From Methylophilaceae bacterium (GTDB lineage Bacteria; Pseudomonadota; Gammaproteobacteria; Burkholderiales; Methylophilaceae): a DNA stretch of 64,000 nucleotides. The position numbers and the translations under genes are program-made. The notes below the pieces were generated by a model that was given only the letters and a program-made list of their open reading frames with translations, had not been told where the DNA came from and ran no database searches. This document shows positions 8,238 to 16,293 of the stretch, piece by piece. Each line of letters begins with the position of its first letter. Positions within the stretch are counted from its first letter, which is position 1. Location of the stretch: contig JABFRO010000001.1 of the NCBI GenBank assembly GCA_013141125.1, positions 682,001 through 746,000 on the forward strand, written 5' to 3'.

Positions 8238-10463
8238 TTAATACTCCGCCGAAAATTCCAGACCCAGCACACGGCCACGGTCGTAGTAATAGCCGGTGGT
8301 GTATTTGGTCGCAAATTGCTCATTCAACAAATTACGTCCGTAAATCTTGCCGGTGAGCTTGTGACCATCCACCACAAAATCGCGCGCGATATTGGCATTG
8401 ATATTGACGTAATCGCCAAACACCCCGTTGAACGTGCCGGGAGAGCTGGTCGAGGCGGTATATTGATCCACCTTTTTCAGCGAGACATTGGCACGGTAAG
8501 GCCCCCATTCGTGGCTGAGAACGGCGGTATACAGATTCATCGGGTTTTTAAACCCATTGTTTTCCGTGACGACCCCGGCGCTGGTAATAGAGTTTTCGTA
8601 CATATGCGTCCACACAAAGCTGTATGAGGTTTTAGGCGTGATACTGCCCTTGAATGCCAATTCCAATCCCAGGCGTCTGGAATTGCCTTCGGTATAGTAA
8701 TAATAGGTCTGGCCATCAACGACATAGGTAGAACTGGAGGCTGTTTTCTGATTCTTGATATCCACATCAAACACCGACAGCATGGGCCTGAAAAACGTCC
8801 ACGGACTGGCTTCAAAGGCTATCTCCTTGCGCCGCTGATGTTCAGCATGCAAAGGCAGGCCATTTAAGGTCACAATATTGAAATCGCCATTGGTGCCTTC
8901 ATCGCCGTCAAAATAGCGCCCGTTCAGGGCGAACATATCGTTGATTTTCCAGCGCGCACCCAGGGTGAATATTTGGGCGGGAGCTAGGTCAGAATTGTTG
9001 CCGGTGGCAAGTTTCGCGGCAATCTGGGAGGCGGTATAGGCCGGTTGTAACTGGGCAATCAATGCGGCCTGCTGCGCCGCATTTTTACCTAATTTCTGTG
9101 CAGCCGTTAAAACTACAGTAGCCGGACTAAAACTAGCCGAGCGGTTGATATGTTTCTGATCCCAGCGATAACCCACATCCAGCGTCACCGCGTTATCAAA
9201 CAATTTCTGTTCACCTGAAATTGACCAGCCCAGCACGCTGGTATCCCAATTGTTATAGTTGGAACTGGTATTGGGGCCAAAGCCCTGGCTATTTTCCAGC
9301 TGTACACCGGCCTGTATCAGCGTATCCCGGAATCTGGCGTTATGGCGAAAGCTGAGGCCGTTGGTGGATTCATTGAAAATTCTGTCGCTACGTGTGGAAT
9401 TGGTAAAACTCTGATCTATCTCATGCTGGTGGTACATGGTTTTGAAAATGGAAAACAGCGAAGTTTGGTTCTTGCTCCACTCCATGCTCATATCGGTGGA
9501 CAACACAGTCGTCACCAGCGGATCGTAATACCATTTGGAAGTATCCAATGAACCGTCATACTTGACCCCGCGCTGCATTTCCAGCCCCGCCGTGCTTTCA
9601 TAGCCCATGAAATTGATCGAAAACTTGCCGTATTTCAAACCGCTGGTAAACATGCCGGCGCTATAGCTCTGCCCGTCAAACCAGGTGGGTTTGCTTGGCG
9701 TATCGCTGCGCGCCAGCAAGCCGCCAACATAGCCATTGAGATCGTCGGCCGCTCCCAAATGCGTCCCTGCAAACAGGCTTTCCTTGTTGGCCACCGGCTG
9801 TGATTTGGCTTTTTCCAAGGCGGCCGTTAATTTGGCTTCGGTCTTGGCGGGGCGCTTGGTGCGGATAATGACAAAACCGGTATTCAAACCCGAAGGGGAA
9901 TTGGATGAGCCATAGCTGATGGAAGGGCCGAGTGCCAACGAAGTGGAACCGCGCATGACCTGAATCTGTTCAATGGCCGCCAGCGGGATGCTCTGAATAA
10001 TGCGGTTGGATTGCGTGGGCAATAGCGCACCATCCAATATGAAGGTAATGCTGCCACCACCGCGCTCATTAAGAAAATACGGGCTTTTTCGCCCTTGATA
10101 AGTCAAATCCATACCGGCGGCCTTATCCAGAAAATCATAAAGATCTTTAGGATGTATTGCCTCAATGTCCTTTTGCGTCAGCACTTCGCTACCAAAACGC
10201 GCAGTCGCTTCCACACGGTAAGGATTCAAAACACTGTCCGGCTCCAGATCGGGACGGGTTGCCACTTTAACTGCGAACTGTGTTTCCTCCTTCGGAGCAT
10301 CGGCTGTCACTTCCAGCGCGGGCAAGGTTTTATCATCGGTCTGCGCGATTGCTGTGTTAATGACTTCTTTAGTAACCTGAACACCGGCGGCTGAAACCTC
10401 AAACGCGCTGCCCAGCATCCAGATCGCGAGACAGACTGGCTTAACTCTCCATGACTTTTTCAT
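8238..10463 (-). CDS. TonB-dependent outer-membrane receptor, ModE-box upstream
   Basis: A 741-residue TBDR with signal peptide (ending SAFEVSAAG), about 70 residues of extension, then a plug (DLYDFLDKAAGMDLTYQGRK, then MRGSTSLALGPS) and a barrel ending in an aromatic/Tyr terminus (LEFSAEY). The start at 10463 has an AAGGGG ribosome site. It heads the minus-strand series TBDR-SBP-DHOR-TonB-TBDR-SBP-DHOR; the only sizeable gap after it is 133 bp holding a REP-like repeat. A 24-nt ModE-type palindrome at 10506-10529 lies 43 bp upstream of the ATG, where a repressor would block the promoter. This makes a molybdenum-related cargo the best guess. Confidence 0.92.
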   Translation of the reverse strand: MKKSWRVKPVCLAIWMLGSAFEVSAAGVQVTKEVINTAIAQTDDKTLPALEVTADAPKEETQFAVKVATRPDLEPDSVLNPYRVEATARFGSEVLTQKDIEAIHPKDLYDFLDKAAGMDLTYQGRKSPYFLNERGGGSITFILDGALLPTQSNRIIQSIPLAAIEQIQVMRGSTSLALGPSISYGSSNSPSGLNTGFVIIRTKRPAKTEAKLTAALEKAKSQPVANKESLFAGTHLGAADDLNGYVGGLLARSDTPSKPTWFDGQSYSAGMFTSGLKYGKFSINFMGYESTAGLEMQRGVKYDGSLDTSKWYYDPLVTTVLSTDMSMEWSKNQTSLFSIFKTMYHQHEIDQSFTNSTRSDRIFNESTNGLSFRHNARFRDTLIQAGVQLENSQGFGPNTSSNYNNWDTSVLGWSISGEQKLFDNAVTLDVGYRWDQKHINRSASFSPATVVLTAAQKLGKNAAQQAALIAQLQPAYTASQIAAKLATGNNSDLAPAQIFTLGARWKINDMFALNGRYFDGDEGTNGDFNIVTLNGLPLHAEHQRRKEIAFEASPWTFFRPMLSVFDVDIKNQKTASSSTYVVDGQTYYYYTEGNSRRLGLELAFKGSITPKTSYSFVWTHMYENSITSAGVVTENNGFKNPMNLYTAVLSHEWGPYRANVSLKKVDQYTASTSSPGTFNGVFGDYVNINANIARDFVVDGHKLTGKIYGRNLLNEQFATKYTTGYYYDRGRVLGLEFSAEY

Positions 10464-10505
10464 GCAAAACCCCTTTTTATAATAATAAATAGAACAAAAA
10501 TAAAA

Positions 10506-10529
10506 CGTAATAGAGCCTTTTATATAACG
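10506..10529 (-). promoter_or_regulatory. ModE-type operator 1 (upstream of TBDR)
   Basis: On the minus strand: CGTTATAT-N8-CTATTACG, 24 nt with CG at both ends. It matches the architecture of the Escherichia coli modA operator as I recall it (CGTTATAT...ACATAACG, same length). It is centred about 55 bp upstream of the receptor ATG at 10463. Confidence 0.72.
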
Positions 10530-10674
10530 ATAGGCAATTTTTTGAATTCAGCAACCCTATACGACGAAATCAGCAATCCCTTTCTGACATAGCAATGCGC
10601 TGGCAGGAAAAATACCTGCTCTGGCAAAGCGTGTTTTGTGCTCTTCAATGCATTAGCGCGCGTCCAAGCTAAAA

Positions 10675-10698
10675 CGTAATAAATAAAATTTTATATCG
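10675..10698 (+). promoter_or_regulatory. ModE-type operator 2
   Basis: CGTAATAA-N8-TTATATCG, 24 nt. It is almost identical to the site in front of modE (10675 site and 17121 site differ at two positions), which argues for the same regulator. It lies between the two divergent units. Confidence 0.72.
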
Positions 10699-10880
10699 AT
10701 AATTTATATAAGCAGGTTTCATGCCTTGCAATAAAATAATTAAAAAAACAATCAATTACATTTTACAAACTGGTTCTGATCAGATTGTGTGAAAAAAATG
10801 TCTGCTTTGCGACAAAGAATACATTTCAATTTCATTCATTCTGCAAGCAAATATATAGCTTCATGACGCACTTTCATTTG

Positions 10881-10904
10881 CGTAGTTATATTGACTATAT
10901 GACG
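10881..10904 (+). promoter_or_regulatory. ModE-type operator 3 (upstream of molbindin)
   Basis: CGTAGTTA-N8-ATATGACG, 24 nt with the same CG-to-CG spacing, 107 bp upstream of the molbindin ATG at 11012. It is the most degenerate of the plus-side sites but has the exact length. Confidence 0.6.
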
Positions 10905-11011
10905 ATTGGGAAAGCGCTGTGGTTGTTACTATGCAACATCAGGGAATACGCTAGGATGCAATCTAAATAAATATCCCAAAAACTCTGCTAAATCAATACA
11001 AGGAATCCATC

Positions 11012-11440
11012 ATGAAAATCAGCGCACGCAATAAATTTCAAGGCACTATCTCAGCCATCAAACCCGGCAGTGTGAATACCGAAGTGGAAATCACGCTGGG
11101 TGGAAACGATAAAATTATTGCCATTGTTACTAATGCCAGCGCCCAGAATCTGGGACTGACTTCAGGCAAAACCGTCACGGCTCTGGTAAAAGCCTCTTCC
11201 GTGTTGGTGTTAACCGATGCTGAAGGAATTGCTCTCAGTGCTCGCAACGTGCTGACAGGTAAAGTAAGCAAATTAAGCAACGGCCAAATTAATTCCGAGC
11301 TGGCCATTACCTTGCCTAGCGGTTCGGTTGTTTACGCAACCATCACCCATGATGCTGTCAACGAACTCGGCATCAAAGAAGGTGCCAACGCCAGTGCCGT
11401 ATTCAAGGCTTCATCGGTCATTCTGGGCGTTGAATCCTGA
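11012..11440 (+). CDS. mop: Molbindin (tandem Mop domains)
   Basis: A 142-residue cytoplasmic molybdate-binding protein of two Mop/TOBE domains (about 1-70 and 73-142). Each opens with a version of (K)ISARNKFQGTISAIKPG or LSARNVLTGKVSKL and closes with VKASSVLVL or FKASSVILG. Such ModG/Mop proteins assemble into small oligomers that bind and buffer molybdate. Ribosome site AAGGA precedes the ATG. It is the only rightward gene in the molybdenum locus and has its own ModE-type box 107 bp upstream. Its Mop domains are very close to those at the C-terminus of the modE product. Confidence 0.93.
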   Translation: MKISARNKFQGTISAIKPGSVNTEVEITLGGNDKIIAIVTNASAQNLGLTSGKTVTALVKASSVLVLTDAEGIALSARNVLTGKVSKLSNGQINSELAITLPSGSVVYATITHDAVNELGIKEGANASAVFKASSVILGVES

Positions 11441-11447
11441 TAGACAC

Positions 11448-11483
11448 GGGCAAAATGCCGATTACAAATCAGACACTTTGCCC
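11448..11483. terminator. Possible bidirectional terminator
   Basis: GGGCAAA (11448-11454) and TTTGCCC (11477-11483) form a 7-bp stem with a 22-nt loop between two convergent genes, followed rightward by ATTTTAT. The loop is long, so this is a weak call. Confidence 0.35.
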
Positions 11484-11486
11484 ATT

Positions 11487-11840
11487 TTATCGCGGAGCTG
11501 TTGCCGTCATTTCCAGCGGCAGTGTGGTCAAGCGCCGCTGGCATTTATCCAGGCGATCCGAGTAGCTTTTGATATTGATCCAGCTACCTTGATTTAAGCG
11601 CCAGGCAATCACGCGTTCGTAATAAACGTCAATAGAAATCGGGAACTCGTCAATGTCGAAGCCCTCTTCCGTTAACAGAAACGAGTGAAAATAAAAACAG
11701 CGTTTTCCGCAAACATCAAAACCGATGATCTTGTTCGCGCTCACTGAAGGCTCGGTGTGATGTTCAAAAGCGATCGGCCTGACGATGCGATTACGATACT
11801 CCTGTGGCAACATTTCTTCCCATAGCTCGTCCATTTTCAC
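11487..11840 (-). CDS. Conserved-looking protein of unknown function in the molybdenum locus
   Basis: A 117-residue soluble protein with no signal or membrane segment. I do not recognise the family. It has a strong ribosome site (GAAGGAG) before ATG 11840 and coding-like composition. Acidic N-terminus (MKMDELWEEMLPQEYRNR), two cysteines in FDVCGKRCFYF, and many aromatic residues. It follows modC after 111 bp and has a ModE-type box 70 bp upstream of its start, so it is probably expressed when molybdate is short. A Mo-related accessory role is plausible but unproven. Confidence 0.7.
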   Translation of the reverse strand: MKMDELWEEMLPQEYRNRIVRPIAFEHHTEPSVSANKIIGFDVCGKRCFYFHSFLLTEEGFDIDEFPISIDVYYERVIAWRLNQGSWINIKSYSDRLDKCQRRLTTLPLEMTATAPR

Positions 11841-11909
11841 TCCTTCATATCGATTTCTTAAATTAAAAGATATTTGTTTTCAATCAAACAAAATAATCTC
11901 AACCATATC

Positions 11910-11933
11910 GGTTATTAACCATTGTATATATCG
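11910..11933 (+). promoter_or_regulatory. ModE-type operator 4
   Basis: GGTTATTA-N8-ATATATCG, 24 nt, in the 111-bp gap between the modC stop and the start of the unknown gene at 11840. It implies a separate regulated promoter for that small gene. Confidence 0.58.
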
Positions 11934-11951
11934 ATAAGCAAAAAAAAGTGC

Positions 11952-12824
11952 TTAACCCAGCTTAAACACCATAGGATTAAACGCCTTGGAAACCAGCATC
12001 ACGCGGTCACCCGCTTGCAATAATCCCGCTTCATTCGGCATGGCCACAACGCGCACAATCTGGTTACCGATCAGCACCGTCAGCGAGAACAGCACGTCCA
12101 TGGGTTCAATGGCGAGAATTTCACCGGTAAAGCGAAATTTACCACTGGTTTGACCGCTGCTGAATACTTCGGCGGGGTTACCTTGATGTGTGATACGCCC
12201 TTCTTCCATCACCAGTACGCGATTAGCAAGTTTATAAACTTCGCCGACATCATGGCTAACAATGATGGTAGTGATAGCAAAATGGCGTTGCAGGCGCAGG
12301 ATTTCATCATGCAAATGCACCCGCATTTCTCCATCCAATGCCGAAAAGGGTTCATCCAGCAGTAACAAACGCGGTTCCGAAGCCAGCGCACGGGCGAGTG
12401 CCACGCGTTGTTTTTGTCCGCCGGAGAGCGTTTCCGGCTTGCGTTGCTGCAATTCGCCCAAGCCCATTAATTCCAGTAATTCATCCACGCGTTTTTTATC
12501 GCTGCCTTTGCGCAGCGCAAATTCCAGATTGCCGCGTACAGTCATATTGGGGAATAGGGCGTAATCCTGAAACATATAGCCCACGCGCCGTTGTTGTGGG
12601 CTGAGATTAATACGTTGTGCCGTATCCAGCCAGGTTTCGCCGTTGATGACGATATTACCTTCCGCCTGTTCCAGCCCGGCCAAACAGCGCAACAAGGTGG
12701 TTTTACCCACACCGGACGGACCAAACAACGCAATAAATTCACCTTCGGCCACTTGCAGATTTACATCCAGATCAAATTTACCATTAGCACCGTGTAAACG
12801 CTTTTTGAGGCTCGCCTGTATCAT
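11952..12824 (-). CDS. modC: Molybdate ABC transporter ATPase ModC
   Basis: A 290-residue ATPase energising molybdate import. Walker A GPSGVGKTT (about residue 34), signature LSGGQKQRVALARAL, Walker B RLLLLDEPFSAL and the H-loop IIVSHDVGEV are intact. The C-terminus carries one short TOBE/Mop-like regulatory domain (about 225-290), shorter than the ModC of E. coli (about 350 residues). Its ATG overlaps the modB stop by 4 nt. It is the last gene of the porin-modA-mop-modB-modC run. Confidence 0.95.
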   Translation of the reverse strand: MIQASLKKRLHGANGKFDLDVNLQVAEGEFIALFGPSGVGKTTLLRCLAGLEQAEGNIVINGETWLDTAQRINLSPQQRRVGYMFQDYALFPNMTVRGNLEFALRKGSDKKRVDELLELMGLGELQQRKPETLSGGQKQRVALARALASEPRLLLLDEPFSALDGEMRVHLHDEILRLQRHFAITTIIVSHDVGEVYKLANRVLVMEEGRITHQGNPAEVFSSGQTSGKFRFTGEILAIEPMDVLFSLTVLIGNQIVRVVAMPNEAGLLQAGDRVMLVSKAFNPMVFKLG

Positions 12825-13486
12825 TTCAACGCCTTGCGGTTAATCACATAAACCACCAGCAGTATCAAAAACGACAGCATAAACAACACGCCTGCATAAA
12901 AATTGGCAGCAGCATAATTAAGCGCTTCCACTTCATCGTAAATAGCAATCGAGGCCACGCGGGTTTCATGCGGCAAATTGCCGCCTATCATCAGCACCAC
13001 GCCGAATTCGCCCACGGTATGGGCAAATGCCAGCACGGTGCCGGATAGCAGCGCGGGTTTGATATTGGGCAGCAATACACGCATAAAAATCTGACATGGG
13101 GATTTGCCCAACACTTGCGCGGCATCGGTCAGCGAGCGCGGCAGATTCTGAAAAGCGGCTTGAATCGGATGCACCAGAAACGGGAAGCTGAAAATGATAG
13201 AGGCAATGATTAAGCCTTCAAAGCTGAAGGCTAAACGAATACCGGCGACGCGATCCAGCCACTGCCCGAACCAATGTGTTGGGCTAAAAGCCAGCAGCAG
13301 ATAAAAACCCAGCACCGAAGGCGGCAGCACCAAGGGCATGCTCACCAGCGCCTCGACCATAGGCTTGAAACGGATGCGCGTATTGGCCAGCCACCAGGCA
13401 AACGGCACACCTATGCACAGCAAAATAGCCGTGGTCACCGAGGCTAATTTGAACGTGAGGATTAAAGGTTGCCAATCAAGCGTCAT
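12821..13486 (-). CDS. modB: Molybdate ABC transporter permease ModB
   Basis: A 221-residue inner-membrane permease with about five membrane helices. It includes the helix pair leading to SMPLVLPPSVLGFYLLLAF and the EAA-type loop DAAQVLGKSPCQIFMRVLLP that docks on ModC, followed by EFGVVLMIGGNLPHETR, which is characteristic of molybdate permeases. Its start overlaps the preceding molbindin-like gene by 11 nt and its stop overlaps modC by 4 nt, indicating translational coupling. Confidence 0.95.
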   Translation of the reverse strand: MTLDWQPLILTFKLASVTTAILLCIGVPFAWWLANTRIRFKPMVEALVSMPLVLPPSVLGFYLLLAFSPTHWFGQWLDRVAGIRLAFSFEGLIIASIIFSFPFLVHPIQAAFQNLPRSLTDAAQVLGKSPCQIFMRVLLPNIKPALLSGTVLAFAHTVGEFGVVLMIGGNLPHETRVASIAIYDEVEALNYAAANFYAGVLFMLSFLILLVVYVINRKALK

Positions 13487-13889
13487 GATGCCCTGCCATT
13501 AGCGCGATTTCATTGGCTTTGACCAGTGCTTCCACCGCATCCCCTACCACCAACTGTAATCTATCCATGCCGCGCGTGGTAATCACGCTGATTAAGGTTT
13601 TGTCGGCATAATTTAACATTACGGCACTCAGAATATCGCCGCGCTGTATGCTGCGCACGGTGGCGGGGAAACGGTTGCGCAGGCTGATTAAGCCGCTCAG
13701 GTTTTTTGCCAGTGAGACCTCGGTTTCCTTGAATAACAGCGTCACTCGATTGCCAACCTTAAGGTAATCCGCTGATTCTGGCGTTTCCAGCAAGGTGGCA
13801 GTATAAACATCGCCGCCTACCGCCACATCCACCAATGACATGTGTTCATTGCAGTCGATAGCGACGATTTGGCCTTTTAATCTATTCAC
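13476..13889 (-). CDS. Divergent molbindin-like protein (two TOBE/Mop domains) inside mod operon
   Basis: A 137-residue protein with two TOBE/Mop-like halves (about 1-65 and 67-133), for example MNRLKGQIVAIDCNEHMSLV and SLRNRFPATVRSIQRGDILS. The sequence is far more divergent than the molbindin at 11012-11440 and lacks the usual SARN start of each repeat. It sits between modA and modB with ATGA overlap upstream and an 11-nt overlap downstream, so it is a fixed member of the operon. It could store molybdate or modulate ModBC. Molybdate binding is inferred from the fold only. Confidence 0.8.
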   Translation of the reverse strand: MNRLKGQIVAIDCNEHMSLVDVAVGGDVYTATLLETPESADYLKVGNRVTLLFKETEVSLAKNLSGLISLRNRFPATVRSIQRGDILSAVMLNYADKTLISVITTRGMDRLQLVVGDAVEALVKANEIALMAGHHDA

Positions 13890-14644
13890 GGCAGCTTGTA
13901 ACCATTCTTGGCAAAAATTGCGCGCGCTTTTTCTGATAAAACGAAGCCATAGAATTTGCGAGCGGCTTCGCCATTGGCTTCAGCGGCATGCTTCAAAATT
14001 ACAATGCCCTGCGCAATCGGCTGATAACTTTCTGCCGGCACTTCTACCCATTTGCCCTTGCCTGCAGTTTCTGGTGCCATCACAATGGATTTTGCACTAA
14101 AGCCCACATCCGCCGCCTTGCTATCCACATACTGGCTGACCTGGGTAATGCTTTCGCCATACACCAATTTCGGCTCTACCACCGCCAGCACTTTGTAATA
14201 CTCCAGCGCCTTGATGGATTGACGGCCAAACGGTGCCACCTTGGGGTTGGCGATAGCCACTTTGCCCACACTTTTGTCTGCCAAACCAGCCACGCCACGG
14301 CTCAAATCCATACCCGTTTGCGACCATAATACCAGTTGACCATAAACATAAGGCTTGGGCGGGGTGATGGCAAAACCGTCTTTATACAAGCCTTCCGGAT
14401 ATTCCATATCAGCAGACATGAAAACATCAAACGGCGCACCATTCCTGACCTGGGTCGCAATTTTTCCCGATGAATTAAGTACACTCTGCGTTTCAATACC
14501 GGTTTGTTTTTTAAACTCTGCAGCAATATCGTCAAATACATATTTCAGATTGGCGGCAATAGCGACTGTTAGCGGTTCGGCAAAAGAGATAAGCGCATGT
14601 GTCAGTAAAAACAGAATTAAAAAAAGTTGTTTCAAGGTTTTCAT
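13886..14644 (-). CDS. modA: Periplasmic molybdate-binding protein ModA
   Basis: A 252-residue SBP with a Sec signal (ending ALISFAEP) and standard ModA landmarks: LTVAIAANLKYVFDDIA, a binding-loop Ser in NSSGKIATQV, FDVFMSAD, and VAIANPKVAPFGRQS near the middle. It captures molybdate (or tungstate) for ModB/ModC. Ribosome site GGAG precedes ATG 14644. It is preceded by the porin gene (46 bp gap) and followed by the molbindin-like gene with 4-nt overlap. Confidence 0.95.
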   Translation of the reverse strand: MKTLKQLFLILFLLTHALISFAEPLTVAIAANLKYVFDDIAAEFKKQTGIETQSVLNSSGKIATQVRNGAPFDVFMSADMEYPEGLYKDGFAITPPKPYVYGQLVLWSQTGMDLSRGVAGLADKSVGKVAIANPKVAPFGRQSIKALEYYKVLAVVEPKLVYGESITQVSQYVDSKAADVGFSAKSIVMAPETAGKGKWVEVPAESYQPIAQGIVILKHAAEANGEAARKFYGFVLSEKARAIFAKNGYKLP

Positions 14645-14690
14645 AATAAAGCTCCAGATGTGATTTAAAAATTCATTCTTTTAACTATGA

Positions 14691-16160
14691 CTAAAAGTCA
14701 TACTGGGCTCGCACATGCACAGCGTCTTCAGAGCCACTACGTTTACTATTCACCAGAATCGGCGTGTCAAAATCGGTGTGAACATAGTTCATCACCAGAC
14801 GCGCGTTGGGGTTAAATATCCACTTGGCTCCCAGTGTCCAGGCTTCTGCGCCAGTGGTGAAATTCGTTGCGCTGCCATTGGCAGCAGTAGTCGTCAGCAG
14901 GTTCTTAAAGTCTGAAGCATCAAAACTGCTATAACGCAAACCAAGCTCTAAAGCTCCCCAGCCGTTTTGCAAATTCATATTGTTTTTTGGCCTGACGCGC
15001 CCATAAACACCATTTTTATAGGTATCGGCCCAGTTTTCACCGGTGACCAGCCAGTTTAAATCCACATACCAGGCTTTGATGTCGTTATTAAAGGCTTTGT
15101 TTTGCATGGATACAGGAAGACTGACCGGTGAAGTAGCCGTACCGGTATTGGTTACCCCATCAAAATTGGCATAAATATATTCACCGCTCAGCTTGATCGG
15201 GCCATAAGCCAGCGAGCTTTCCAAACCCCAGCGACTGCGATCCGCTTTTTTCGTGCCGCCCAAGCCACTGACACTGAAAAAGGTAGCACCATTGGCTTCC
15301 GTCGCTTGGGTGAGCGTACTGCCAGTTGCAGTGGAAAAACCAATATTGCCATCGCTGGCGGAAACACCGAGATGAATGACGGCATTCTTGATGTCGGCCA
15401 ATTTTGCAAAATTAGCGTTGATTCTGCCGCCATAATCCTTGGTATCGTTGACATCATCGTTGTTTTGACCACTACCGTTTACCACGTAAAAATTATAGTT
15501 CAGCCAAGGCATAGGATCACCGAATACCATCACACCACGATCATAAGTCGATGTGAAAATAGCGCCATTATTGGTAGCCAGTGACAATTCAGTAAAGTCC
15601 AGGAAATTGGTGCTATAAGTACGTTCCAGCCCGAAAAAGGGCTTGAATTGACCGGCACGAAACCTGGCTTCTTTCCATCGTGCAAAATCCATATAACCAT
15701 AAGTCATGGCTGTGGTAGCTTTACTGCCATCACTTACATTGCCGTATTCCCCTTCCACACGTACAGAAAAATCTTTCAAAAAAGTGAAAGTGCCACCCAG
15801 ACGTGCGCGACGAATAAAGAATCCGTCATTTTTCCACTCTGTTGGTACAAAGCCTCGATAATCCGCCTGAATACGCCCGTTAAGTTGCAGCTTCCAATCA
15901 CCCGATCCATCTTCAAATACCAGGCCATCCTTGAAAGCCGCCTGCACTGGCTTGCCTTCGCTTTTACCCTTGTCCTTAATACGGCCTTGTTGTAATGCCG
16001 CCAGCTCCTCCGCCATGGCTTTCATCTGCCATTGTTGCTGTTCCAGCATTTCCTGCAATTTGGCAACGCGTGCTTCTGTAGCTTCATCGGCATAAGCGCT
16101 ATTAATACACATGGCCAGTAATACGCCACACGTTAACTTCCATCCTGGCTTCATTTTCAA
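14691..16160 (-). CDS. Phosphate-selective porin O/P-like outer-membrane protein
   Basis: A 489-residue outer-membrane porin: Sec signal (ending NSAYADE), a periplasmic coiled coil (about 27-60, AKLQEMLEQQQWQMKAMAEE), then a 16-strand-type barrel of the OprP/OprO class ending in RAQYDF. It starts the run that continues into modA. A ModE-type box (16178-16201) overlaps its promoter region, 18 bp above the ATG. Members of the family include oxyanion-selective channels, so a channel for molybdate uptake under scarcity is a reasonable inference; selectivity cannot be read directly. Confidence 0.87.
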   Translation of the reverse strand: MKMKPGWKLTCGVLLAMCINSAYADEATEARVAKLQEMLEQQQWQMKAMAEELAALQQGRIKDKGKSEGKPVQAAFKDGLVFEDGSGDWKLQLNGRIQADYRGFVPTEWKNDGFFIRRARLGGTFTFLKDFSVRVEGEYGNVSDGSKATTAMTYGYMDFARWKEARFRAGQFKPFFGLERTYSTNFLDFTELSLATNNGAIFTSTYDRGVMVFGDPMPWLNYNFYVVNGSGQNNDDVNDTKDYGGRINANFAKLADIKNAVIHLGVSASDGNIGFSTATGSTLTQATEANGATFFSVSGLGGTKKADRSRWGLESSLAYGPIKLSGEYIYANFDGVTNTGTATSPVSLPVSMQNKAFNNDIKAWYVDLNWLVTGENWADTYKNGVYGRVRPKNNMNLQNGWGALELGLRYSSFDASDFKNLLTTTAANGSATNFTTGAEAWTLGAKWIFNPNARLVMNYVHTDFDTPILVNSKRSGSEDAVHVRAQYDF

Positions 16161-16177
16161 CCCCTTAGATTTTAAAT

Positions 16178-16201
16178 CAATATAAATATTACTACATAAC
16201 G
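16178..16201 (+). promoter_or_regulatory. ModE-type operator 5 (porin-modABC promoter)
   Basis: CAATATAA-N8-ACATAACG, 24 nt. The right half ACATAACG equals the right half of the E. coli modA operator as I recall it; the left half is degenerate. It lies 18-41 bp upstream of the porin ATG, where binding would cover the promoter. Confidence 0.62.
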
Positions 16202-16293
16202 AAACTCAATAATACGTAAAACTTTAAGATTACTTCATCATGCATAGGCGCGTGGATTGCCTGACCAGCAAGCTACGCCTACAGACCCGACGC

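Larger units (their letters stand above)
10464..11011. promoter_or_regulatory. Divergent regulatory region between TBDR and molbindin
   Basis: 548 bp of AT-rich sequence with no convincing gene. It holds three ModE-type 24-nt palindromes (listed separately), one near the leftward receptor gene, one in the middle and one on the molbindin side. The short rightward frame 10785-10970 has no ribosome site or recognisable domain and is not called. Confidence 0.6.

Noticed and set aside
10785-10970. 61-codon rightward frame before the molbindin
   Set aside because: Spans a ModE-type palindrome, no ribosome site, AT-rich non-coding composition.
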